Positions 9,570-19,312 of a DNA stretch of 64,000 bases are shown in pieces; the first letter of the stretch is position 1; every line of letters begins with the position of its first letter. The notes beneath the pieces are model-generated. The model did not search any database. It was not told where the DNA came from and was given only the letters and a program-made list of their open reading frames with translations. The position numbers and the translations under genes were made by a program. This DNA comes from Mesorhizobium metallidurans STM 2683. GTDB taxonomy: Bacteria > Pseudomonadota > Alphaproteobacteria > Rhizobiales > Rhizobiaceae. Where the stretch lies: assembly GCF_000350085.1 (NCBI RefSeq), contig NZ_CAUM01000150.1:62001-126000 (forward strand), in the 5' to 3' direction.

Positions 9570-11579
9570 GTGGTACGAACCGAGTTCCCGCTTGCCGTCG
9601 AGACCGTCGATCCGTTCTGGATCACACTGGTCGACGGCACGCGCATCGCCGCCACGCTGTGGCGCCCGCGCATCGACGCCAAGGTGCCCGTCGTCGTCGA
9701 AATGGTGCCCTATCGCCGCCGTGACGGCACCGTGGCGCGCGACATCGACATCCATCCCTGGCTCGCCGGCCATGGCATTGCCTGCGCCCGCATCGATATC
9801 AGGGGCTCCGGCGATTCCGACGGCGGTCTGGCGGACGAATATCTGCCGCGCGAGCAGGAGGATGCCTGCGAAATCATCGCCCATCTCGCCGCCCAGCCCT
9901 GGTGCAACGGCAATGTCGGCATGACCGGCATTTCCTGGGGCGGCTTCAACGCGCTGCAGGTGGCGGCGCGCCGGCCGCCTGCCTTGAAGGCCATCATCAG
10001 CAACTGCGCCACCGACGACCGCTATGCCGACGACATCCATTATATGGGCGGCGCGCTGCTCACCGAGCAGGAGATGTGGTCGAACTTCATGCTGGTGAAG
10101 AAGGCGATGGCGCCCGATCCGCAGATCGTCGGCGACGCCTGGCGCGCCATGTGGACGAGCCGTCTCGCGGCGACGCGCTCGCTATCGGAAATCTGGCTCG
10201 CGCATCAGCGCCGCGACGACTATTGGCGGCAAGGCTCGATCTGCGAGGACTACTCCGCGATCGAATGCGCGGTCATGGCCGTCTGCGGCTGGGAGGACAG
10301 CTACTCCAATTTCGTGCCGCGCCTGCTCGAACATCTAAAGGGACCGAAGCTCGGCGTCGTCGGTCCGTGGTCGCATGCCTATCCCTGTCGCGGCGCACCG
10401 GGGCCGCTGATCGGCTATCTGCAGGAGGCTCTGCGCTGGTGGCGTCATTGGCTATGCGGCGAAAACACCGGCATCACGGACGAGCCGCTCTACCGCGTCT
10501 GGATCACCGGCGAGGAGCGGCCGCAACCCTTCTATCTCCCTGATCATGCGGGATCGTGGGCGGCCGAGGATGCGTGGCCGTCGCCACGCATCGAGCGTCG
10601 CACGCTGTATTTGAATGCCGCCGGACTGGGTGGCCAGGCAGCACCCGGCGCCACGCGTTCCGTGCGCTCGCCGGCCACCGCCGGGCGCGATTGCGGCCGC
10701 TGGGGCGGCTATGGCGGCTCCTGCCCGGACATGGCCATCGACCAGCGTCGCGAGGACGGTCTGGCGCTGTGCTTCGATACCCAACCGCTCGATAATGACC
10801 TGACCTTGCTCGGTGCGCCGGAACTGGATCTCGTCGTCACCGTCGATCAGCCGCATGTCAACCTCGCTGCCCGGCTCTGCGACGTCTATCCCGACGGCAC
10901 CTCGGCGCTGATGACCTATGGCGTGCTCAACCTCAGCCACCGCAACAGCCACGAGCATCCGACGCCGTGTCCGGTTGGAACACCATTCCAGGTGCGGCTG
11001 AAGCTCAATGATTTCGCCCGCATTGTGCCCAAAGGCCATCGCATGCGACTGGCGCTGGCCAATCAGCACTGGCCGATCCTGTGGCCGCAGCCGAACCTGT
11101 CGACGCTGTCGGTGGCGACCGGCGAAAGCACGGTGATGCTTCCGGTGCGCCCGCCATCGCCGCGCGATCGCGACGTCCGCTTCGAGCCGGCCGAGACCGC
11201 GCCGCCGGTTCCCACCACGACGCTGGACGACGGTTTCGATCGCCGCATCGTCACCGACGATGTCGGCTCCGGCTTGCAGACCATCGCGCTGACCTCCGAC
11301 CACGGCAGCAGACGCTACGACGACCGCGACATCACCGTGTCCTCGGCCAACGCCGACACGATGAGCATCAACGCCGACGACCCGCTGTCGGCCCGGCTAA
11401 TCACCGAATACCGCTGGGCCATCGCCAGCGGCGACGCCGACACGGAAGCGACAGCGCGCACCGAACTGACATCGGACGAGACGCATTTCAGCCTGAGCTG
11501 GCATATCGAGGCGCGAGAACGGGGCAAGCTTGTCCACAGCGCCTCGGCGACGCGGCGCATCAGGCGCGATTTCGCCTGA
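9570..11579 (+). CDS. CocE/NonD-family serine hydrolase (esterase or X-Pro peptidase type)
   Basis: A 669-residue alpha/beta hydrolase with the CocE layout: catalytic domain, helical cap, and a C-terminal jelly-roll (X-Pro dipeptidyl-peptidase C-terminal) domain. The nucleophile elbow GISWGG places Ser122. Asp243 (GWEDSY) and His269 (GPWSHAY) complete the triad. No signal peptide is seen, so it should be cytoplasmic. The start is a GTG at 9570 with a weak ribosome site, directly behind a palindromic operator. The first gene of a dipeptide-type ABC operon lies 18 bp downstream. I infer that it splits an ester or amide of the imported compound; the substrate is unknown. Confidence 0.85.
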   Translation: MVRTEFPLAVETVDPFWITLVDGTRIAATLWRPRIDAKVPVVVEMVPYRRRDGTVARDIDIHPWLAGHGIACARIDIRGSGDSDGGLADEYLPREQEDACEIIAHLAAQPWCNGNVGMTGISWGGFNALQVAARRPPALKAIISNCATDDRYADDIHYMGGALLTEQEMWSNFMLVKKAMAPDPQIVGDAWRAMWTSRLAATRSLSEIWLAHQRRDDYWRQGSICEDYSAIECAVMAVCGWEDSYSNFVPRLLEHLKGPKLGVVGPWSHAYPCRGAPGPLIGYLQEALRWWRHWLCGENTGITDEPLYRVWITGEERPQPFYLPDHAGSWAAEDAWPSPRIERRTLYLNAAGLGGQAAPGATRSVRSPATAGRDCGRWGGYGGSCPDMAIDQRREDGLALCFDTQPLDNDLTLLGAPELDLVVTVDQPHVNLAARLCDVYPDGTSALMTYGVLNLSHRNSHEHPTPCPVGTPFQVRLKLNDFARIVPKGHRMRLALANQHWPILWPQPNLSTLSVATGESTVMLPVRPPSPRDRDVRFEPAETAPPVPTTTLDDGFDRRIVTDDVGSGLQTIALTSDHGSRRYDDRDITVSSANADTMSINADDPLSARLITEYRWAIASGDADTEATARTELTSDETHFSLSWHIEARERGKLVHSASATRRIRRDFA

Positions 11580-11597
11580 GGAGAGGGGAGGGAGGCC

Positions 11598-12548
11598 ATG
11601 CTTGCATATGCAGTGAAGCGCATCGGTCTCGGCCTCCTGATCCTCGTCCTCGTCATGGTCGCCATGTATGCGGCCGTCTTCCTCGTTCCCGGCGATCCGG
11701 CGAGCGTGGCGCTCGGACCGCGCGCCACGCCGGAACTGAAAAGGCTTCTGATCGAGCGCATGGGGCTCGACCAGCCGGTCTGGTGGCAGATCGTCGAATT
11801 CTTCCGCAACGCGCTGACCGGCAATCTCGGCTACGACGTCTGGTCGAACCGGCCCGTCTCCACCCTGGTCATGGAGGCACTGCCGAACACACTTGTCCTC
11901 GGCCTGACCGCGCTCGCCGTCGCGCTTCTCGTCGGCGTTCCGCTCGGCTGCCTTTCGGTCATGCGGCGCGGCACGCTTGCCGATGCCGTCATCGGCGTGC
12001 TCTCCGTCGGCGTCATTGCCGTGCCGTCCTTCGTCGTTGCCATCTATTCGCTGCTGCTCTTTGCCGTCACCTTGCGCTGGCTGCCGGCTATCGGCGCCGG
12101 CGAGGCCGGTGACATCGCCAGCCAGGCCAGGGCGCTGGTGCTGCCGGCGGCGGCCATCGCGCTCGGCTGGATTGGCTACATCGCCCGCATGGTGCGCGCC
12201 TCGATGATGGAGGTGATGGGCGAGCCGCACATCCGCACCGCGCGCTCCTTCGGCCTGCCGGAGTGGAAGATCGTCTCAAAGTACGCGCTGCGCATCGCCA
12301 TCATCCCGACCATCTCACTGGTCGCTGTCGGCCTCGGCAGCATCCTGTCCAGCGCCGTCTTCGTCGAGGCGGTGTTCGCCCGGCCCGGCATCGGCAAGCT
12401 GATCACCGACGCGGTCAACACCCGCAACTATCCCGTCGTCATGGGCACGGTGCTGATCATGACAACGATCTACGTCTCCATCACCATCGCCGCCGATCTC
12501 TTGATTGCGCGGCTCGATCCGAGGGTCCGCGATGTCTTCCGTGGCTGA
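11598..12548 (+). CDS. ABC transporter permease, DppB/OppB type
   Basis: A 316-residue inner-membrane permease of the peptide/opine/nickel family with about six transmembrane helices. It opens with the typical MLAYAVKRIGLGLLILVLVM helix, has GDPA after the first helix, and carries the coupling-helix region near RTARSFGLPEWKI. It forms the channel with the following DppC-type permease, whose start overlaps its end. GGAGAGGGGAGGGAGG precedes the ATG. Confidence 0.93.
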   Translation: MLAYAVKRIGLGLLILVLVMVAMYAAVFLVPGDPASVALGPRATPELKRLLIERMGLDQPVWWQIVEFFRNALTGNLGYDVWSNRPVSTLVMEALPNTLVLGLTALAVALLVGVPLGCLSVMRRGTLADAVIGVLSVGVIAVPSFVVAIYSLLLFAVTLRWLPAIGAGEAGDIASQARALVLPAAAIALGWIGYIARMVRASMMEVMGEPHIRTARSFGLPEWKIVSKYALRIAIIPTISLVAVGLGSILSSAVFVEAVFARPGIGKLITDAVNTRNYPVVMGTVLIMTTIYVSITIAADLLIARLDPRVRDVFRG

Positions 12549-13419
12549 CGCCTCGCTCTCCATGCCGGACCGACAACGATTTCCGTTGCTGCGTGCGCTG
12601 CTTGCCGATCCGTTTACTTGCGTGGCGCTATTCTTGGTCATCGGCTTTCTCATCACCGCCGTTTTCGCGCCGTGGCTGGCGCCCTATTCGCCGGTCAAGA
12701 TCGACGTGCTGCACAAGCTGCAGCCGCCATCGCTCGGGCACTGGTTCGGCACCGATCATCTCGGCCGCGATCTCCTGTCGCGCGTTATCTACGGCGCCCG
12801 CACGGCGCTGACGATCGCCATGGTCTCCGTCGCCATAGCCGGTACGATCGGACTGTTGCTCGGGCTGATCGCCGGCTACGGCCCGCGCTGGCTCGACGCC
12901 ATCCTGGTGCTGACCTTCGACAGCCTGAATTCGCTGCCGATGATCATGTTCGCGCTGGCCATCATCACCGTGCTCGGCGCCGGGACCGGAACGCTGATCA
13001 TCGTCATCGCCGCGACCTCGTTCCCGAGCTATGCCAGGCTGATCCGGGCGCAGACGCTGGCGCTGAAGAACAGCGATTACATCCTCGCCGAACGCCTGCT
13101 CGATGCGAGTGCGGCGCGCATCATCTTCATCCACCTGCTGCCCAATGTCGTCGGTCCGCTGATCATCCTTCTGTCGATGGACATTCCGGTCGTCATCATG
13201 GTCGAAGCGGGCTTGAGCTTCCTCGGCCTTGGCGTGCGCCCGCCGACGCCGTCCTGGGGCTCGATCCTCTATGACGGCTACACCAGCATCCGCTCAGCAC
13301 CGTTCATGGTCATCTTCGGCGGCCTGCCCCTGGTGCTCGCCACGCTTGGCTTCACCTTTCTCGGCGAGGGCCTGCGCGACTATCTCGACCCGCGCCTGCA
13401 GTTGCGGAGGCCGGCATGA
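12532..13419 (+). CDS. ABC transporter permease, DppC/OppC type
   Basis: A 295-residue partner permease. It contains the N-terminal OppC segment, then HWFGTDHLGRDLLSRVIYGA, the hallmark of DppC proteins, and a binding-protein-dependent transport domain. The ATG at 12532 is preferred to an upstream in-frame ATG (12505) because GAGGG lies at the right distance. It overlaps the upstream gene by 17 bp, and the downstream ATPase starts 4 bp inside its end, so translation is coupled. Confidence 0.92.
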   Translation: MSSVADASLSMPDRQRFPLLRALLADPFTCVALFLVIGFLITAVFAPWLAPYSPVKIDVLHKLQPPSLGHWFGTDHLGRDLLSRVIYGARTALTIAMVSVAIAGTIGLLLGLIAGYGPRWLDAILVLTFDSLNSLPMIMFALAIITVLGAGTGTLIIVIAATSFPSYARLIRAQTLALKNSDYILAERLLDASAARIIFIHLLPNVVGPLIILLSMDIPVVIMVEAGLSFLGLGVRPPTPSWGSILYDGYTSIRSAPFMVIFGGLPLVLATLGFTFLGEGLRDYLDPRLQLRRPA

Positions 13420-14384
13420 CCGGAGCGCTCGCCGCCCACGATCTCAGCGTCCGTTATGAGACGCAACATGGCGCAGTGCATGCGCTGCGCCATGTCGACA
13501 TCGAGGCGCATCCGGGCGAGGTCATCGGCATCGTCGGCGAGAGCGGCTGCGGCAAGTCCACGCTGGTCACCGCCATGGCAAACCTGTTACCGCCCAATGC
13601 AAGGATCGACGGCTGCATTTCCTGGAACGGCGTCGACCTGGCGAAGCTCGACGCGCATCGCCAGCGCCTGCTGCGCGGCGACGAGATCGCGCTGGTCAGC
13701 CAGGACCCGATGACCGCCTTCAACCCGGTGCTGACCATCGGCGACCAGCTCGTCGACTTCCAGCATCACCGCAGGGATCTTGGCCGGGCGCAAAAGCGGG
13801 CGCGGATCGCCGCCATGCTTGGCCGCGTCGGGATCTCGGATGCGGAACGGCGCATGCGGAGCTATCCGCACGAGCTCTCCGGCGGCATGCGCCAGCGTGT
13901 CGCGATTGCCGCGGCACTGCTGACCGATCCCGGCCTGCTCATCGCCGACGAGCCGACGACGGCGCTCGACGTGACCATGGAGGCGCAGATCATCCACCTG
14001 CTGCGCGAACTCCGGCGCGAGTACAACGGCATCATCATCGTCGTCTCGCACCATCTCGGCGTCATTGCCGAACTCTGCGACCGTGTCTATGTCATGTATG
14101 CAGGCGAGGTGGTCGAGGGCGGCGAGGTCGATGCGATCTTCCACGACGCCAGACACCCGTATACGCAAGCGCTGCTCGCCTGCGACCCGGCCCGTTTTCA
14201 TGAACGGCTGGATCGGCTGCCGACCATTCCCGGCTCGCTGCCCAATCTGACCCAGCCGCCATCCGGATGCGTCTACGCGCCGCGCTGCGACCGTGCCTTC
14301 GCGCCGTGCAACACCATCGCGCCGCCGCTGGTGAAGCTCTCCGCTTCCCACATCGCACGCTGCCATGCGGTGACTACGCCATGA
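13416..14384 (+). CDS. ABC transporter ATP-binding protein, DppD/OppD type
   Basis: A 322-residue ATPase with Walker A GESGCGKST, signature LSGGMRQRV, Walker B LLIADEPTTALD and the C-terminal Opp-type cysteine-containing tail (GCVYAPRCDRAFAPC). It overlaps its neighbours on both sides by 4 bp. It powers the importer together with the OppF-type protein that follows. Confidence 0.93.
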   Translation: MTGALAAHDLSVRYETQHGAVHALRHVDIEAHPGEVIGIVGESGCGKSTLVTAMANLLPPNARIDGCISWNGVDLAKLDAHRQRLLRGDEIALVSQDPMTAFNPVLTIGDQLVDFQHHRRDLGRAQKRARIAAMLGRVGISDAERRMRSYPHELSGGMRQRVAIAAALLTDPGLLIADEPTTALDVTMEAQIIHLLRELRREYNGIIIVVSHHLGVIAELCDRVYVMYAGEVVEGGEVDAIFHDARHPYTQALLACDPARFHERLDRLPTIPGSLPNLTQPPSGCVYAPRCDRAFAPCNTIAPPLVKLSASHIARCHAVTTP

Positions 14385-15397
14385 GCCCTCTGCTCGCCAT
14401 CGAGGACCTTTCGGTCTCCTTCACCGGCGGCGGGGTGCTCAACCGCCTGATCAATCCGTTCCCCTTGCCGGCCTTCAACGTCATCGACAGCGTGACGCTG
14501 TCGATGCTGCCTCGCGAGACGCTTGGACTGGTCGGCGAATCCGGTTCCGGCAAGACGACGCTGGCGCGCACCATCCTCGGGCTTGTGCGGGCAGCCGCCG
14601 GCCGCATCGCCTTCGAGGGCAGGGACATCAGGACGCAGGCCGATTTCCGCGCCATGCGCCGGCGCTCGGCGATGATGTTCCAGGACCCGGTCGCCTCGCT
14701 CAGTCCGCGCCTGCGCATCGGCATGCTGCTGACCGAACCGCAGGTGATCCAGGGCGTGCTGATACCGGACCGCCGCGCCGCCGCCAGGGCGCTGCTGGCG
14801 CTGGTCGGTCTGCCGGCCTCCTTTGTCGACCGCTTTCCGCATGAGCTCTCCGGCGGACAGGCGCGCCGCGTCGGCGTCGCCCGGGCGCTGGCGATGAAGC
14901 CGCATCTGCTGCTCGCCGACGAGCCGACCGCCGGCCTCGATGTTTCGGTGCAAGGCGACGTGCTCAATCTGATCGGCGAGTTGAAGCGTGAGCTCGGCTT
15001 CGCCGCCATGATCGTCACCCACAATCTGGCCATGATCCGCCATGTCAGCGATCGGCTGGCCATCATGTATCTCGGCCGGTTGGTCGAGACTGGTCCGACG
15101 CAAGACGTGTTTTCGTCGCCGATGCATCCCTACACCGCGACGCTGATCCAGTCCGAGCCGATACCCGACCCGCGCCGGCGCAGCCAAAATCCGGCCGTCA
15201 GCGGCGAGATCCCGAGCGTGTTCCGGCGGCCTTCGGGCTGCGAATTCCACACACGCTGCCCGATCGCTCAGGAGCGCTGCCGGGCCGAGCCGCCGGCCTA
15301 TCGACAGATCAGCGCAGGCCGCATGGTGCGCTGCCATTTCCCGCTTGAGACAGGCGGGCAAGAACCACGAAACCAACCAAAGGGGAAACTGCCATGA
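14381..15397 (+). CDS. ABC transporter ATP-binding protein, DppF/OppF type
   Basis: A 338-residue ATPase with Walker A GESGSGKTT, signature LSGGQARRV, Walker B LLLADEPTAGLD and the Opp C-terminal tail (GCEFHTRCPIAQERC). It starts at the ATG at 14381, overlapping the previous stop as ATGA; longer in-frame starts lie inside that gene and are unlikely. It is the second nucleotide-binding subunit of the importer. Confidence 0.93.
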   Translation: MSPLLAIEDLSVSFTGGGVLNRLINPFPLPAFNVIDSVTLSMLPRETLGLVGESGSGKTTLARTILGLVRAAAGRIAFEGRDIRTQADFRAMRRRSAMMFQDPVASLSPRLRIGMLLTEPQVIQGVLIPDRRAAARALLALVGLPASFVDRFPHELSGGQARRVGVARALAMKPHLLLADEPTAGLDVSVQGDVLNLIGELKRELGFAAMIVTHNLAMIRHVSDRLAIMYLGRLVETGPTQDVFSSPMHPYTATLIQSEPIPDPRRRSQNPAVSGEIPSVFRRPSGCEFHTRCPIAQERCRAEPPAYRQISAGRMVRCHFPLETGGQEPRNQPKGKLP

Positions 15398-16956
15398 CAC
15401 GATGGAACATCGACAGACGTGCATTCCTGAAAGCGGCCGGCGCGCTCGGCGCCGGTCTCGCCATGAAACCCGGCTTTGCCTGGTCGGCCGACGGCGACAC
15501 GCTGCGCATCCGCATGGAGGGCGACCTGCAGACGCTCGACCCCGCCTTCATGATCGGCGGCATCGAGGACGTCATGATGCGCGGCATCTATGTATCGTTG
15601 AACCGTCTTGGCGACCTCAGGCAAGGCTCGCCATGGTCGCTCTGGGGCGCGGAGAAACTCGAACTGACCGAACCCAAGACGATCGCCTTCACCCTGATCG
15701 ACGGGCTGAAATGGTCGAACGGGCTCGGCCGCGTCACCGCCGAAGACGTGAAATTCTCGTATGAGCGCATCGCCGATCCCAAACTCTCGTCGCCCTGGGC
15801 TTACCAGTTCGAAAAGCTCGATCGTGTCGAGGTCGTCGACGCCAGGTCAGGCATTATCCATCTCAAGGATCCATACCAGCCGATCTTCGTCACCAGCCTG
15901 CCCTATTATGGCGGTCACATCATCAGCCGTGCCGGCACCGAAAGGGCCGGCGGCAAGTTCACCACCGAGCCGCCTGCGACATGCGGCCCCTATCTCTTCA
16001 CCGACTGGCAGCAGAAGCAGAAGGTGACGCTGACAGCCAATCCGGACTGGCCGGGGCAGAAGCCGGATTTCGGCAAGGTCGAGATCTACATCGTTGCCGA
16101 CGATCAGGCGGCGCAGCTCGCCTACGAGGCCGACGCCTTCGACTACACCAAGATCGCGATTTCGGCGACCAAGGCGGTCAAGGCGAGCCCACCAGCCAAC
16201 ACCGCGGTCATCGAGGCGCAGTCGACACGCTATGTCTGGCTGACCATCAACATGCTGAGCCCCCGACTCAAGGATCTGAAGGTACGCCAAGCGGTGCAGT
16301 ATGGCGTCGACGTCAGCCAGATACTCACCGGCGTTTATGACGACCTCACCAAGCGTTCCACCGGCGTCGTGCAGCCCGGCACCAAATTCGCACGCGCCAG
16401 CAATCTGATCGCAGCGCCCGATTACGAAAAGTCCGCCGCGCTGCTTAGCGAAGCAGGCGTCAGCGACCTGTCGCTGACCTTGACGGTGATGAACGATTCC
16501 ATCCGCACCGCGACCGCGCAGATCATCCAGGCCAGCCTCGAGCAGGCTGGCATCAAGGTCGAGATCCAGCCCTATGACGAAGCCGCCTTTTGGGGCGTCG
16601 GCGACAAGACGCAAGGCGATGGCTACAAGAACATCGACCTTGCATTGATGGACTTCGCCGGCGGCGTCGACCCTTCCGAAAACCTTGTCTGGTTCCGCCC
16701 CGATCAGATCGGCGCCTACAACTGGTCCGGCTTCGACAGTCCCGAATTCGAAGCCAGCTACCAGCAATTGGTGGCGGAAAGCGAACAGGCAAAACGCGTC
16801 GCGCTGTCCAACCGGATGGAAGATCTGATGGAGCAATCCGGCGGTTTCGTCTTCATCTGTCACCAGCCACTGGTCGTCATCCACAAGACCAGTTTTGAAC
16901 CGGTGATCTATCCCGATGGTCACCCCAATCCGGTGTTGTTCAAGAAGAAGGCGTGA
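15394..16956 (+). CDS. ABC transporter substrate-binding protein, family 5, Tat-exported
   Basis: A 520-residue periplasmic binding protein of the DppA/OppA family, which binds peptides, opines and other solutes. The N-terminus carries a twin-arginine signal (DRRAFLKAAGALGAG), so export in folded form is expected. The family core follows (LQTLDPAF, then DGLKWSNG and AEDVKFSYERI). The ATG overlaps the ATPase stop by 4 bp. As it shares an operon with a CocE-type hydrolase and a BetI-like regulator, an esterified or amidated betaine-like ligand is possible, but this is inference. Confidence 0.92.
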   Translation: MTRWNIDRRAFLKAAGALGAGLAMKPGFAWSADGDTLRIRMEGDLQTLDPAFMIGGIEDVMMRGIYVSLNRLGDLRQGSPWSLWGAEKLELTEPKTIAFTLIDGLKWSNGLGRVTAEDVKFSYERIADPKLSSPWAYQFEKLDRVEVVDARSGIIHLKDPYQPIFVTSLPYYGGHIISRAGTERAGGKFTTEPPATCGPYLFTDWQQKQKVTLTANPDWPGQKPDFGKVEIYIVADDQAAQLAYEADAFDYTKIAISATKAVKASPPANTAVIEAQSTRYVWLTINMLSPRLKDLKVRQAVQYGVDVSQILTGVYDDLTKRSTGVVQPGTKFARASNLIAAPDYEKSAALLSEAGVSDLSLTLTVMNDSIRTATAQIIQASLEQAGIKVEIQPYDEAAFWGVGDKTQGDGYKNIDLALMDFAGGVDPSENLVWFRPDQIGAYNWSGFDSPEFEASYQQLVAESEQAKRVALSNRMEDLMEQSGGFVFICHQPLVVIHKTSFEPVIYPDGHPNPVLFKKKA

Positions 16957-16999
16957 CCACTCCGTGGACACGAAAGGTGCGATCGATTAGCTGGAGCCT

Positions 17000-17671
17000 A
17001 TGACGGAAGCCCAACCCACAACAAGGAAGCGCGGCGCGAAGAAAACGCCGCCGCGCTTCAGCCGGGAGCAGCCGGATGTGCGCCGCGCCATGCTGATCGA
17101 GGCGGCGACAAGATGTCTCTCGGTGGGTGGCATCGGCGCCTTCACCGTCGATCGCATCTGCAAGGAGGCGGGCGTCTCGCGCGGCCTGATCAACCACCAT
17201 TTCGAAGGCCGCGATGGGCTTCTGGTCGAGGTCTACAAATCCTCGCTCTACGCCAGCGTCAACAACCAGATCGCGGAGGCCAAACGGCGCCGCGCCGAGA
17301 AATCCGACTGGCCGCCCGAGGCGTCGCTCGCCGCCCTGGTGCAGTCCAATTTCTCGCCCGACTATTTCAGCCGTGACAACCTTCTGATCTGGCTCTCTTT
17401 ATGGGGCGAGATTGCGGTCAATCCACGCCTGAAAGCGGCGCATCGCGAGCTCTATGATGCCTACCGGGCCGAACTCGCAGAGGATATCGCGGCGGTGGCA
17501 TTGCCGCGCGGCAGGGATGTCGATGCCCCAACACTGGCGCGCAATTTCATCGCCCTGGTCGACGGGCTCTGGCTCGAATGGTGCCTCGACGAAAGCGTGG
17601 TGACGCCGCAAGCCGCCGAAGCCGCCGGCTTCGAGATGCTTGAGGCGCAGGTTGGGCCTTTGCGGGGTTGA
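17000..17671 (+). CDS. TetR-family regulator, BetI-like; probable regulator of both flanking operons
   Basis: A 223-residue repressor. The N-terminal helix-turn-helix (FTVDRICKEAGVSRGLINHH) and the C-terminal portion with LIWLSLWGEIAVNPRLKAAH resemble the BetI-type ligand domain, as in the choline/betaine repressor. It is the last gene of the hydrolase/ABC operon, 43 bp after the binding protein. It is convergent with the mttB-like gene, whose operon starts at 21.4 kb. The same palindrome precedes both operons, which fits one local repressor that also regulates itself. A betaine or other quaternary amine as inducer is inferred only from family resemblance and neighbours. Confidence 0.85.
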   Translation: MTEAQPTTRKRGAKKTPPRFSREQPDVRRAMLIEAATRCLSVGGIGAFTVDRICKEAGVSRGLINHHFEGRDGLLVEVYKSSLYASVNNQIAEAKRRRAEKSDWPPEASLAALVQSNFSPDYFSRDNLLIWLSLWGEIAVNPRLKAAHRELYDAYRAELAEDIAAVALPRGRDVDAPTLARNFIALVDGLWLEWCLDESVVTPQAAEAAGFEMLEAQVGPLRG

Positions 17672-17704
17672 CATTGCAAGGTCAGCGCCAGGCACGACCT
17701 CAAA

Positions 17705-19243
17705 TCAATTCAGCGGCGAGCCGCCCTCACGCTTGCGGCGCTCCATATAGTCGCGCAGCGCCTCGTCGATGCCGGGATCGATCGGCGGCTGCTCGTATTC
17801 GGCGACCATGCGTTTCCAGACGACGTTGGCCCTCTCTCGTGCCGTCACCTGGCCACGCTCCATCCAGGTGTCGTAATTGTCCCAGTTGGATACCAGCGGC
17901 GAATAGAAGGCCCGCTCGTAGCGCTGCATCGTGTGCGCGGCGCCGAAGAAGTGCCCGGCCGGGCCGACCTCGCGCACCGCCTCCAGCGCCAGCGTGTCGA
18001 CATCGACCACCGGCGGGTCGAAATAGGCCGACATCATCTGCAGCATCTCGGCGTCGATGACCAGTTTCTCGAACGACGCCGTCAAACCGCCGCCGAGCCA
18101 GCCCGCCGCATGCAGCACCAGATTGGCGCCGCCCATCAGGCAGCCCCACAGCGACATCGCGCTCTCATAGGCCGCCTGCGCGTCGACGGAATTGGCGGCG
18201 GTGACGTTGCTGGAGCGGAACGGCACGCCGATCAGCCGGCACAGCTGGCCGGTGATCTGCGCGGCCTGCGTATATTCGGGCGTGCCGAAGGCCGGAGCGC
18301 CGGTCTTCATGTCGACATTGGAGGTGAAGCCGCCATACATCACCGGCACGCCGGGACGCACGATCTGGGTCAGCGCAATGCCGGCCAGCGCCTCGGCATG
18401 CTGCTGCGACAGCGCGCCGGCAAGCGTCACCGGGCTCATCGCTCCGGCCAGCGTGAACGGCGTGATGACATTGACCTGGCCGTGCTCGGCCAGCGCGATC
18501 AGCCCTTCGGCCATCGGCTCGTCGAGTTGCAGCGGCGAGTTGGTGTTGATGATGCCGGTGAAGACAGGCGTCTCCTTGGCAAGGTTTTCGCGCGTCGTGC
18601 CGAGCGAAATCGCCACCATCTCCAGCGCGTCGATGGCGCGTCCGCGGCCCAGTGCCTGTGGCTGCCAGTTCTTGTCGAGCAGCGTGATCTCGGCATAGTA
18701 GAGGTCGAGGTGGCGTGTGTTCTGGTGCAGGTCGAGCGGCTCGAACGGCCCGCCTCCTTCCTGGTGCAGCACGTTGAACGACTGGATCAGCTTCAGGTAA
18801 TCGCACATCTCGGCGTAGGTGCCGGGACGGCGGCCGCGATCATTGTCCATGACATAGGCCGGTCCGCCGACCGACGACAGGATGCAGTGCCGTCCGCCCA
18901 CCTTGACGTTCTTTAGCGGATTGCGGGCACGCAATTCGAACGATGAGGGCGCCATGGCAATGCGCTCCATGACCATGGCGCGGTCGATGCGCACCCGCAT
19001 CTCGCCTTCGTCGACATCGCAGCCGGCGGCGCGATAGAGCTGGCGCGCCTGCGGCTGCAGCACCCGCATGCCGATTTCCTCGAGGATGGTGAGGCCCGTA
19101 TCGTGGATGGTCTGCACCTGGTCGGCCGACAGGATCTCGATCGGCGCGTAGGGCCGCATCAATTGCTTCCACGGCCGTTGTTCGATGCCGCCGACCTCGC
19201 GCTGCGGGCGGCCGGGTCTGCGACGTGCCGTGATGCGTTCCAT
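17705..19243 (-). CDS. MttB-superfamily methyltransferase, non-pyrrolysine
   Basis: A 512-residue homologue of trimethylamine methyltransferase MttB. Members without pyrrolysine demethylate quaternary amines such as glycine betaine, proline betaine, carnitine or gamma-butyrobetaine and pass the methyl group to a corrinoid protein. The frame is open throughout, with no internal amber codon. Recognisable segments include the N-terminal LSADQVQTIHDTGLTILEEI and the Gly-rich NVITPFTLAGAMSPVTLAGA. AGGA lies before the ATG. No corrinoid protein, RamA-type activator or methyl-corrinoid:folate methyltransferase is in the window, so its acceptor must be elsewhere or different. It lies 69 bp downstream of a TMADH-like gene and probably shares its operator at 21.4 kb. 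Confidence 0.85.
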   Translation of the reverse strand: MERITARRRPGRPQREVGGIEQRPWKQLMRPYAPIEILSADQVQTIHDTGLTILEEIGMRVLQPQARQLYRAAGCDVDEGEMRVRIDRAMVMERIAMAPSSFELRARNPLKNVKVGGRHCILSSVGGPAYVMDNDRGRRPGTYAEMCDYLKLIQSFNVLHQEGGGPFEPLDLHQNTRHLDLYYAEITLLDKNWQPQALGRGRAIDALEMVAISLGTTRENLAKETPVFTGIINTNSPLQLDEPMAEGLIALAEHGQVNVITPFTLAGAMSPVTLAGALSQQHAEALAGIALTQIVRPGVPVMYGGFTSNVDMKTGAPAFGTPEYTQAAQITGQLCRLIGVPFRSSNVTAANSVDAQAAYESAMSLWGCLMGGANLVLHAAGWLGGGLTASFEKLVIDAEMLQMMSAYFDPPVVDVDTLALEAVREVGPAGHFFGAAHTMQRYERAFYSPLVSNWDNYDTWMERGQVTARERANVVWKRMVAEYEQPPIDPGIDEALRDYMERRKREGGSPLN

Positions 19244-19268
19244 GGCGTCCTAGAACTCCTTGTTTGAC

Positions 19269-19311
19269 GCAATTCCGAACGGAAAACCGTTCACACTTTT
19301 CCTGGAATTGC
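19269..19311. repeat. Short palindromic repeat between the TMADH-like and mttB-like genes
   Basis: GCAATTCC (19269-19276) and GGAATTGC (19304-19311) flank an inner GGAAAACCGTT/ACTTTTCC core. The same core in a longer form occurs at 44517-44590 upstream of tmm, so this is a dispersed element. It ends one base from the upstream gene's stop codon. Confidence 0.6.
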
Positions 19312-19312
19312 T

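Noticed and set aside
17705..19243. Pyrrolysine-containing MttB
   Set aside because: The reading frame has no internal TAG and runs uninterrupted to the normal length, so this is a non-pyrrolysine member.
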